64,000 nt of DNA from Lingula anatina. Lineage: Eukaryota > Brachiopoda > Lingulata > Lingulida > Lingulidae. A model generated the notes under the pieces. It was given only the letters and a program-made list of their open reading frames with translations. It was not told the DNA's origin and made no database searches. Shown here piece after piece: positions 51,393 to 59,916 of the stretch. Every line of letters begins with the position of its first letter. Position 1 is the stretch's first letter. The stretch is from NCBI RefSeq assembly GCF_001039355.2, contig NW_019774403.1, positions 419,422 through 483,421 on the forward strand, in the 5' to 3' direction. Made by a program: the position numbers and the translations under genes.

Positions 51393-51774
51393 AATTTCAC
51401 AAGATTCTGAAAATGATCAGGTCCCATATCGCAGAGATTTTAAGAAACAGGCAGCTAATCTCAAGCGTGTAAGAGTTTCACATTATAATATGCAATAACC
51501 ATTTAAATTAATAAATAATGACTATCTATAAATTTGAAATAACGTATGAGGTAAAAAATTACCCTGTATTTGACAATCCTGTATTAGTATATTTTGTATT
51601 TGGCTATCCTGTATTCGATGACCCTTCAATGAGCAATGCTGTATTCGGAGCATTACATTTTGAACATCTAGCATTCAGTAATCCAGTATTCTTAATAATA
51701 TTATCCTGTATTTAAATGTCTTTGGTTACTTAAAATTTTTGGAACATGATGTCAGCTCTTCACCTGTCAATCAA

Positions 51775-51992
51775 GACCCCATTCACATAAAGACTGCATT
51801 CTCAGAGATTTAGATCGATCCATCTGGCTCGACCTAACTCCCTGGGGGTTCACGCTAATTTGCTGTCAGCCGAGCGCGCACCATACAGCTTTTAGTAGGC
51901 GGAACAGACATTTAAGCCTGTTAAGCTGACACCAATCTAGTGAGACTCCCCAGGGAGATAGATCGATCTAAATATCTATGGGAATAGGGTCA
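51775..51992. mobile_element. MITE-like foldback element, family B
   Basis: Matches 18246-18460. GACCCCATTCACATAAAG to ATGGGAATAGGGTC are the ends, and CTCGACCTAACTCCCTGG is opposed by CCAGGGAGATAGATCGATC. It abuts a family A copy. Confidence 0.75.
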
Positions 51993-52227
51993 AAGGCACA
52001 ATCGGTCTACGTGGATGGACCCAACTCTTGCGGGGACTCTTGTCTAGTGAAATTAGGTTAATTGAATGACACGCCTCTTCTTGTTCCCTACGCACTCGTA
52101 TGACCACAAGCTTTTCTCTTCTACCTAACGCTAGCAAGAGGCGTGCTAATCTGCTAAGCTGAGTGCACTCATCGACGCAGAATTGGCATGGGTCGATCCA
52201 CGTGGACCGATGCATTTATGGGAATAA
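51993..52227. mobile_element. Foldback element, family A, back-to-back with family B copy
   Basis: GGTCTACGTGGATGGACCC and GGGTCGATCCACGTGGACC are opposed, and GCCTCTTCTTGTTCCC is opposed by AGCAAGAGGCG. It lacks family A's outer GACCCCAT end because it joins the family B element. Confidence 0.7.
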
Positions 52228-52280
52228 GAAGATTAGGAGGACATAAAAATTTAATCCTTGCACGGATTTGTCACTGTTCA

Positions 52281-52542
52281 GGCCTACCCAACTACATAAG
52301 GATTCTGAATTAACCGGTATATCGGACCACACTACCCGTTTTCAAGGTGTGTGTCAGATCGCATTTCGGAGTATCATACCCCAGAAGAAATTTTGTAGGA
52401 CGACCGCAGGCTCATCCTGTCGGTGTTCTGTCTGATACTGCGAAATGCGATCTGACACACACCTTGAAAACGGGTAGTGTGGTCCGATATATACTGGTTA
52501 ATTCAGGATCCTTATGTGCCGAGTCTGGTAGTTGGGTAGGCC
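52281..52542. mobile_element. 262-bp palindromic element with arms of about 100 bp
   Basis: Begins GGCCTACCCAACTACATAAG and ends GTAGTTGGGTAGGCC. The arms include CGGACCACACTACCCGTTTT and its inverse AAAACGGGTAGTGTGGTCCG, and AGATCGCATTTCG / CGAAATGCGATCT. The central loop is about 55 bases. The two overlapping open frames on opposite strands are a consequence of the palindrome. Confidence 0.88.
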
Positions 52543-52991
52543 TGCTGTTGCTCATTTCAGTTTCAAGTGAAACGTACCCTCTTACACCTGTATATGTCTT
52601 GTTTGCAATCTCTCCTACAGGGTACGTGGCAAGATGAATGTGTACCAAGAAATGAGTCAACACACTTAAAAGTAAGAATATTTTAACATTTTCAACAACC
52701 ATATCACATTAAAAATAATAATAATAATAATAAATAAACCAATTAAGACACAACGCAACACTTTCTGTTTTTCTCAGTTTCCTGTGGTCTGCGTCTTCTA
52801 TTGCGTGGCACTCGTACAATGTGGGCGCCGCCTTGCATCAAAGTGTTACTGGAAGCGCAGTTGACACGGCGTTGCCGCAAAACTGAAACCAAAATAATGA
52901 CGCACACACTTATCATAAAATTGATTCGACAAAGAAACCAACTTATTACAAGCCCAGCAGGTACAAATCATTTGGTCATGTTCTTACTACG

Positions 52992-52997
52992 TTTAAT
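52992..52997 (-). terminator. Candidate variant poly(A) signal of the DD-DD-CARD gene
   Basis: ATTAAA on the minus strand, about 110 bases past the stop codon. No AATAAA was seen closer. Confidence 0.3.
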
Positions 52998-53062
52998 ACA
53001 ATTATTACATTCATGCAAGAGTGAAGATTAAAGATTAAATAAGCTTAAGAAGAAAAAGGGTC

Positions 53063-53066
<4 letters not shown>

Positions 53067-53100
<34 letters not shown>
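53067..53100. repeat. Poly-A run of 34 bases beside a stop codon
   Basis: Poly-T in the sense of the minus-strand gene, starting six bases past its TAG. Confidence 0.9.
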
Positions 53101-53103
<3 letters not shown>

Positions 53104-53105
53104 GA

Positions 53106-53287
53106 CTAACCGTTCTGCTCGTTGCCATTTTGGTTCAATATTTGTCTGTTTCCTGATGCGTCATCGCCATTCACCGTACATAGTTGTTGGTCGTTGTTGG
53201 CCATAGTGAGATGACTGGAATCGGATTCAGCACTAACCAGGGCACCCTCCATGTTTCGTAGCTTACCAGTTGGCATCGGCACCTTAT
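53106..53287 (-). CDS. DD-DD-CARD gene, exon 8 (C-terminal tail, stop)
   Basis: Acceptor CTTCCGCAG, phase 1. It encodes KVPMPTGKLRNMEGAL and a polar tail ending NQNGNEQNG, with the TAG stop at 53106-53108. A run of 34 T (minus strand) begins six bases after the stop. Confidence 0.8.
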
Positions 53288-55969
53288 CTGCGGAAGTGTA
53301 CAACAAAGTTATTATATAGATACATATATATGATGAATTAATGAGTAATTATAAATCAATGACCGTTGAAGTGTCATGCAACACATTGTTCTAAAATGAG
53401 ATATGTCAAAGGATTCGCTCTTGCCAATCTTAAATTGACACTTACAATGATGTATCTTAAACATGTAAAAAGGAAAATAATTTTTTAATCTATCCGCCGT
53501 CCAATAACACGTTTAATTGAATTAATGTGAATTAAATTAATGTTTAATTTGAATTAAACCTTGGGTGCCCTTACGAATCCTCTTCTTGACATTTAGCTGG
53601 GTTGGACGTCTTCTGTTTTCAGATGTGGAACAGTCATTGATTACACAGTTCTGGGGCTCTCCAGAAGGAACTTGGTGTTGACACGGTTGAGTTTCAGTGT
53701 TGACCATTGGTTTCTCTGGTTCTACCAGGTCACCTCCTCGTCTAGCAACATCCTCTACAAAACCATATGACCACAGTTTACATAGTTTACGTCTGAATTA
53801 TAATTATATTATAAATCCGTTACCTACTGGTAGGTTATACTACCCCAAAGAAATTAGATAAATGTCATTGTAAACATGTTGACAGAAATGTAAAAGTAGC
53901 AAAACAAGGGCAATCGGATTAGTCAACCAAAAGTGGTGCTTGTGTGGGCGTAGACTGAGAACTTATTATACATTTTTTTTGGGGGGGAGGGGGGGTTAAA
54001 GGCCTACAAGACAGCAGATTACATGTAGTTGTACTACCTATGGCAATCACCTTGGGGCCGGTTGAACTTGAAGGAAAAGAAAGAGACATCTGCACATGGA
54101 AAAAGCTTTTAATCAATGACAACCCCCAAAATTCAGAAAGCTTGGAGGGGGGGGGGGTGGCTTTTTGAAATTCTCATCCGTTTACAACTTTTGCCATAAT
54201 TTTAACCATTATTTTTGATAAAATAATTGACTCATTTTATGTTCAGTTCAACTCAAAGTCCGAACACTTATAAAAACTTTGAACTTATAAGGAATGTCAA
54301 CAAGGGACTTGCGTTTACTTAAAGACAGGAAGTACCTCTAAGCTTTTGTGCAACGTGTCTCTGGCGTCGGTCTACTTCTTCTATGAAAGCAGGGAATGCC
54401 CGACACCCAAGGTTTGGAAGCATAGCGAGGAACTTCATTTTTCTCTCGGAGTCTCCTCGACAAATTTTGATCTCGTCCACGAGGGCTTGACTAATAACTC
54501 GCTTTTGCAGCAGCCCGGGGAAGAGAAGCTCTACTGACATCAGTTCTTTGTAGAGGTAGGCGAGATTGTGGTGGATGACATCTCGGTGAAGTGGTTCCAT
54601 GGGCTCGTCTGAAGTGGATGGAATGCATTGTTTAGATAAGTACCTGTACGTGCACTATTGGGCATTTGCCTTTATCGCTACGTATATTTACAGCGATGTC
54701 TTCTATATAAGGAAAATAATTTTACATGTACTGGTCGTCCACTAACATGTTAAGCAATTTGCATTATACCTTGGGTGTACCTCTGTGCGTATTGCAATGT
54801 AGGCATGTTTATTTTCCCTTTAAATCAAACCCACGCCAAAAATAATATTATTTTGCGTATGGTAACCATTATTTTTAACAGACTACTAGCAAACTGACTA
54901 TAAAGTAAATATTAATGTGTCAGTTCACTATATTTTACTCAATTAAAATCTTAGGGTTTTACATGTACGTAAGTCTTTTAAGGACATTGTTACTTTAAAA
55001 TGCCCAGAATAAGTCTACGTGTATAGAGTTGCTTCTCAGCCCCTCCCCCCCCCCCCCCCCCCCCAAATAAAAAAAAGGAAAAAATACCTTGGACATAAAA
55101 AGCTCCAATCTCATGCACGGCCCTTTCAAGATCGTCTCTAGACGGTGTCTTTGAAGTCTTAACCCAATGTTCTAGTACACACCAAACAAGCTCACTGCTG
55201 CCAAATTTCCCATAAATGACTTCAAGTCTGTCCAGGTATTCTCCGTGCATACCGAGACGTCTCGCAAGATGTCGCCACTGAGAACCTGTGGTGAAAAACG
55301 GAAATGCATGCCAAAGATATTTATTGATTAAAATGGGTTTTAAACTCTGAGCATAAAAAGCGATGGTGCTCTTTACAAGAATTGCAGTCTAAAGTTATAA
55401 TTATTATAGAAGAAAGAAAAAAAGCATATATACACCCACTTATTGCAGCACAGCAAGCTAATGAATAATTGACGCAAGATAATCACGGGGCGACTTATTT
55501 TAATGCCCAGTGTGGCGTGCACCTAATCCCCATGACTCATTACACTGTAAGAAAATGCAATTATTTTTGTAACCCCGAACTGTAATTATTCAACGCACCA
55601 ACTCCTCTCCCGTGATGATAAACAAATTTCGATGTTTTCCCCATTTTTGTAACTGTTGGAGTATAATTTTAATAAGACAGAGGCAAATTCCATAAGGACT
55701 ATAATTAAAACAGAAAACGCTTGCGATGGTCTGTGAAAAAAGTACCTGAGCGTTGTCGTTATTAATAACCTACCTAGGCTATCGGCTAATCGGGAGCAAA
55801 AGCCTTCAAGTCCAGGGTCAGCTTTAAAGACGGCTTGCACGTCAGCTACATCTGGAACGTCTGAGACGAGATGGAAATAATAAAACCTATGCTTTCTTAT
55901 TTTTCTGTTTACATGGTACACTTTTATTGAGGCTTACATATGACGAGATTCCCTCTCTTATCACACACG

Positions 55970-56019
<50 letters not shown>

Positions 56020-58101
56020 CGTAGGCTGTATCACGTGCACACGTGTATGCGCACCTTTCTTCCCTGCAAGTCAAATAAAGCTAAAACTATGAATTACACA
56101 TACTTGCACATCCAGAATCTACAGCACCCCTCTCCACCCCGACGGCTTCAGCGGCCTGGATGATCTGCTGACTAGAGACATTTTGAGTTGTCCTGGACCA
56201 GTGCTTTAATACTTGAAACAGGAGCATTTCGTAACCAAATTTCTGTGGGTCGTGCCTAGCCCCTAAGCCATTTATTGCGTCCTCCGTAAGACCAAGGGCT
56301 AGAGAAAATGAACGCCATTTCTCATCTGTAGAATAAAAGAGAGCACGAATATAATGGATAATATCAAGTACATACATGTAAATACTACTTGACAATGAAC
56401 ACCAGAACCGGTGTTCCTCTATCTCGAGAATTAGGGACATTTATCATGCAGTATGAGTAATCACTTGAAATCAGTACAGCAAACTCATAGTTACATAGAA
56501 TAAATTTATATTAATGATAAAGCATTATTTACTGTCACCTATGAACAATTTTAATTTGTCGGCAGATTTGGAAATTCGCACTTATAGATATAATATCATC
56601 ATTCATGTACAGTGTATTATCCAAATATATATATCTTGTGGCATTGTGGTTGGTGAAAAACGTTATATACTACTATTAACGAAGTTGGGGTTTCAGACAA
56701 TCATTTAACTAGTATGGTACAATTAGTATAATCAACTATCTTTGCAACAACAAAATACCACACTTACTAGGCCCTACTGCAGTTAAAATATAATTGATAT
56801 AGATACCTAATTTGGGCGCATAGAGTTTGCTGAACGTTTTTAATTCAGTGTCTGTAACCCCATAGTTGGGACCAGCTTCTTTCTTTTGGAGAGCTTCGTT
56901 GATTTCTCTTTTCAGCGTGTCGATGACATTTTGTCCATTTCGATGGATTTCATTTATGATTTCAGACGTGGTGTCTGGGGACACTGTTCTTAGGCTTAGG
57001 CATTTGTCAAAGGATTCAGTCATTTTTTGGGATACCTTGAACAAAATTAAATTACAGACAAAGGAATCACACACAACTTTACAAACAACTAAATATTTAT
57101 CGAAAGCAAAATATCAAAAGGTCGAGGAAGTCATGAGCAATATAGGCTACTGTATACTGATAAAGAGACGAATGAAAATTCAAAACGATGAAATGAAGGC
57201 AGACATGCAGACAGAGAAAAAAATAGATATACAAAGTAATTTTAAGAGTAAAATTAAAATCACAAAACAAATCGTATACAAAAAGTATCACTGGTGGTAT
57301 AGGATAGGCATACTCGTACATATATTACAGTAGAGGCTCATTGCAGCAAATGCAACAGGTGTGACGATATCTCTTATTGTGTTGACACGTACGTGATACT
57401 ATTTCAAAGGGGAACCCCCTTTTCACATACAAGCTGCCCGTTGTCTAAAAATAACAATGACGACATTCAGTCATGTAGGGCATTTTTTAATTTTGAAAGT
57501 AGACCATTTTGAGCGTTTTGACACAATTCAATGACATGTTTGTCGCCGTTCTTTTGTTCTGAAGAATAAAGCCTAAATGTACAGTATACCTTGTATGAAG
57601 GTCGCACAGAACATGGTCTACGATAATTCCCTGCATAGAATAATCTGACCATACTGAGCCTGCTGCAAAGGCACTGCATGTTTACACGGTAGCAATACTA
57701 AACATTTTACTTACATTGTCATTTGACGCCTGTAGGTGAAATATAGTTTTAGTTGCTGCTTTATAACTTTGGCAAACATCTTCATGTTGTCTTCTCATAG
57801 TCTCTTCTCTCCTTCGCAATTTTCTAATTTCGCAGTTTGCTTCTTCTAGACGTATCTTCAGGTCATCTATTTCGTTCCGGTATCTTTCACTTCGTCTTAA
57901 ACTGCTGTACGAAAACTTTTTCTGAAAAACTTCATCTGCCTCGCTGTCGCTGTCGTTTTCGAAATGATCCTGTTTTGCTCTATCTGTCAACAACCTTGTT
58001 GCTTTATCCTGTATTTCGTTTGCTTCTGTTCGTTTCAAGTAGTCGATGGAAACGGGTGGATGCCCAGTAGCGATATTGCTGCACCCTTCAGCCATTTTCA
58101 T
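53106..58101 (-). CDS. Coiled coil - death domain - death domain - CARD protein (complete gene span, 8 exons)
   Basis: Predicted cytosolic death-fold signalling protein of 590 residues. Exons from 5' to 3': 58101-57715, 57035-56807, 56325-56104, 55860-55774, 55285-55088, 54608-54336, 53754-53560 and 53287-53106. Residues 1-67 are polar with an acidic patch. Residues 68-129 are a Glu/Arg/Lys heptad-like coiled coil, and 130-205 are helical. Residues 206-275 form a death domain (EKWRSFSLALGL; LLFQVLKHW), about 309-372 a second one (SQWRHLARRLGM; LVWCVLEHW), and 378-463 a CARD (LLQKRVISQALVDEI; FLAMLPNLGCRAFPAFIEE). The tail of about 125 residues is polar and Asn/Gln-rich at its end. Such domains mediate homotypic assembly in apoptosis, NF-kB or inflammasome-like pathways. 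No catalytic domain is present, so it is probably an adaptor. I do not recognise a named orthologue. The domain calls are strong, the exon joins good, and exact ends of exon 7 uncertain. Confidence 0.85.
53560..53754 (-). CDS. DD-DD-CARD gene, exon 7 (polar linker)
   Basis: Acceptor TTTTGTAG. It encodes a Glu/Gln/Pro-rich low-complexity linker ending in a basic patch (VKKRIRK). Two donors keep the frame: CAAG|GTTTAA ending at 53560 (shown) or ATTC|GTAAGG ending at 53575. They would differ by five residues. Confidence 0.7.
54336..54608 (-). CDS. DD-DD-CARD gene, exon 6 (CARD)
   Basis: Bounded by CCACTTCAG and AGAG|GTACTT, phase 1-1. The whole CARD is in one exon: HHNLAYLYKELMSVELLFPG, LLQKRVISQALVDEI, then the helix-5/6 pattern FLAMLPNLGCRAFPAFIEEV, as in caspase-2/RAIDD-like CARDs. 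Confidence 0.88.
55038..55064. repeat. Poly-C tract in DD-DD-CARD gene intron
   Basis: A run of about 20 C with one TCC interruption, followed by A-rich sequence, close to the exon 5 donor. Confidence 0.85.
55088..55285 (-). CDS. DD-DD-CARD gene, exon 5 (second death domain)
   Basis: Bounded by CACCACAG and CCAAG|GTATTT, phase 1-1. It encodes SQWRHLARRLGMHGEYLDRL, then LVWCVLEHWVKTS, a second death domain clearly diverged from the first. A poly-C/poly-A tract follows in the intron close to the donor. Confidence 0.85.
55774..55860 (-). CDS. DD-DD-CARD gene, exon 4 (87 bp linker)
   Basis: Bounded by TCGTCTCAG and CTAG|GTAGGT, phase 1-1. It encodes VPDVADVQAVFKADPGLE and GFCSRLADSLG, the linker and probably the first helix of the second death domain. 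Confidence 0.75.
55964..56016. repeat. CA microsatellite in DD-DD-CARD gene intron
   Basis: (CA)n of about 22 units, 90 bp from the exon 3 donor. Confidence 0.9.
56104..56325 (-). CDS. DD-DD-CARD gene, exon 3 (first death domain)
   Basis: Bounded by TATTCTACAG and GCAA|GTATGT, phase 1-1. It encodes a death domain in a single exon: EKWRSFSLALGL, then TEDAINGL, and LLFQVLKHWSR, with the hydrophobic and tryptophan pattern of the six-helix fold. Confidence 0.88.
56807..57035 (-). CDS. DD-DD-CARD gene, exon 2 (helical linker)
   Basis: Acceptor TTGTTCAAG, phase 0; donor TTAG|GTATCT, phase 1. It encodes about 76 residues predicted to be helical by composition (TESFDKCLSLRTVSPDTT, INEIHRNGQNVIDTLKR), leading directly into the first death domain. 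Confidence 0.8.
57409..57418. promoter_or_regulatory. Palindromic kappaB-like site in intron 1 of the DD-DD-CARD gene
   Basis: GGGGAACCCC is palindromic and fits the consensus GGGRNWYYCC for NF-kB/Rel. It lies about 0.7 kb inside the gene from the start codon. Confidence 0.35.
57715..58101 (-). CDS. DD-DD-CARD gene, exon 1 (start codon, coiled coil)
   Basis: Begins with MKMAEG. The second ATG at 58095 has the better Kozak context (A at -3, G at +4) and may be the true start. The exon encodes 129 residues with an acidic stretch (FENDSDSEADEVF), then a charged coiled coil. The donor is GACAAT|GTAAGT, phase 0. Confidence 0.85.
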
Positions 58102-58206
58102 ATGATTTCGTTCTCAAAACATTCCCAATAATAACGGTGACAAACAGCTAGGCATTTCCTCCTTGCATCAGATTTACCCACTGTGCTAACCCAGTTTCAA
58201 ATACGC

Positions 58207-58249
58207 TTTATACAGTTCACTCAAAAAATCGATAATGTTGTGTGACGTA
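58207..58249 (-). promoter_or_regulatory. Candidate core promoter of the DD-DD-CARD gene (TATA and CRE-like half site)
   Basis: On the minus strand, TGTATAAAGCG lies about 110 bases before the first ATG, with TACGTCA (a CRE-like half site) about 35 bases further upstream. The spacing fits a short 5' UTR. Inferred only. Confidence 0.35.
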
Positions 58250-58253
58250 TAAA

Positions 58254-59216
58254 TAAACAAACTCTCTAGCGCGCCAAACCGACACACACCTGTGGGAATG
58301 CGTTTGTTGTTACATTATATCAACTCTATCATTGTGCTATTGGTATTGTATGTTGTGCAAAACGCCTGTTGTGAACTTCACCGTACTGAAAAGCTCAACT
58401 TATGAAATTTATCAACGAAAAAAAAAAATATTTTGTCATTTGTCACTACTGGCTTATCTGGTTGAGCGCTTACTCTATTGATAGTCGTTTTCAGAATGTA
58501 AAAAAATGTGAAGCTTGCTTAGTATAACGGAGACGGAAAAATTTCTACATCGCGCAAGAGTCACTTATTTATGAAAATTATCATGTCAGCATATACATCT
58601 ATATATATATATTGTCAATTCCGAAAATGAGTGCAAACAATTGTGGATTTGCATGGACGTACAATAATGTACGTCAATTGATTTACGTGTATTATTCTAA
58701 TTAAAATTTGACAGCTGTAGTTAAATACAGAATATATTATTTGAGCAAAAAAAGGTTTGATGATTGCATCCACCTAAATCGTAAGTTAGAATATTCAGAG
58801 AGCTGACAGCGCTGACCACAGTTGCGAAACACACAAAAAATACCCAGTGTTGCGCTCAGTGATCTCAAAGTATAAGAGTTAAACAAAAAAGGTCCTCATT
58901 TGGTATTTCAGATTTTCTATGAATGGATTTCTTGAGAAAAATAACAAGAGTGAGCAATTTTAAAGAAGCATCGGTTTATTTTTCTTGACTGATAGGTTAT
59001 ATTATGGACCAGCACTGACAAATAGGTTCTAATAATGCTCTAATAATGCTGACAATGAGTATGTCATTGTTAATGGGCAATGCCTTTTAGCAGGGAACTC
59101 TTTGTATACGTACCTTTTTTAAATTGTCATTTCAAGTCCCACAGTCAGTTCCCATGTTGGCCACTCTGTTTGATCTTCACTTTCCAGAGTTTGTTGCAAA
59201 CAATCGTTCGGCGGTA
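58254..59216. other. Intergenic DNA between the DD-DD-CARD and GBP-like genes
   Basis: AT-rich with a TA microsatellite near 58,600. No exon or open frame with family character seen. Confidence 0.5.
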
Positions 59217-59222
59217 TTTATT
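59217..59222 (-). terminator. Candidate poly(A) signal of the GBP-like gene
   Basis: AATAAA on the minus strand about 510 bases past the stop; a second AATAAA lies at about 58974-58979. The stretch from here to the promoter of the next gene shows no exon. Confidence 0.4.
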
Positions 59223-59730
59223 TTCCATATATTTTGAACCTTATATTTAGAACACTGCGGACACCCAATGACCCATTTGCTTCTCATTCGATCTAAAAGC
59301 GCCAAGCTACAACATGTATCGTAGCATTGCCCTGAGAAGCAGAATTATGGTCTAGCAACTTCCACACATTTTTCATTAAAGTGAATAGATTTTAGGATTT
59401 TCACATGTCACAACATAACGATACACAACTACATTTAGTTCAGATTAATTACTTTTCTCACGGAATCTCTGTCGAGTAAAACAGAAGCTTTGGGTAATTA
59501 TATCCTACAATTTTAGAAGAAACGGTAAATTTCAACTGATCCGAGTCATTTCTTAGGCTGCCTAATTGAAGTAGCCTGTTAGTGTTTCCACTGCAATAGA
59601 GAGTGATATTTACCCATTTGTCAATCGCAAATAATGTTATCATAAAAAAAACGCATTACTTCTTCACAGCAAATTGTATGAAACTTTTTTGACATCATTA
59701 AAGTCAACCTCTCATTTGCCAAGGTTCAGT

Positions 59731-59916
59731 TCACATGATAACGCAGTCTTTTCTTTTAGGAATAGCCCCGTTTTTCAACATGCTTATCTTCTCTTTCTGA
59801 ATAGTAATAAGCTTTTGTTCTATCTTCCGTGCTTCTTCGGCCTCCTTCGAGAGCCATTGGCACTGTTCCGAGGGGTTGGTAGCAGCGGCCTCTTTTTTCA
59901 TTATTTCTTCCAAGTC
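59731..59916 (-). CDS. GBP: GBP-like gene, last exon with CaaX box
   Basis: Acceptor CTTTATAG. It encodes 61 residues of charged helix ending IPKRKDCVIM and a TGA stop at 59731-59733. C-aliphatic-aliphatic-M favours farnesyltransferase; human GBP1, GBP2 and GBP5 also end in CaaX boxes. Confidence 0.88.
   Translation of the reverse strand, partial: DLEEIMKKEAAATNPSEQCQWLSKEAEEARKIEQKLITIQKEKISMLKNGAIPKRKDCVIM

Larger units (their letters stand above)
52543..53105. other. Downstream flank of the DD-DD-CARD gene
   Basis: An AAT run lies at about 52,713-52,730 and a run of 34 A at 53067-53100. No exon recognised. Confidence 0.5.

Noticed and set aside
52347-52702. Two opposing 96-codon open frames
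   Set aside because: They overlap the arms of the palindromic element, so one mirrors the other; neither has a domain.
57467-57679. 70-codon minus-strand open frame between exons 1 and 2 of the DD-DD-CARD gene
   Set aside because: Exon 1 (phase 0 donor) joins directly to exon 2 (phase 0 acceptor). This frame is inside the intron and shows no family character.
59458-59643. 61-codon minus-strand frame after the GBP stop codon
   Set aside because: It falls within the likely 3' UTR, after CVIM and stop, and has no similarity to GBP or another family.
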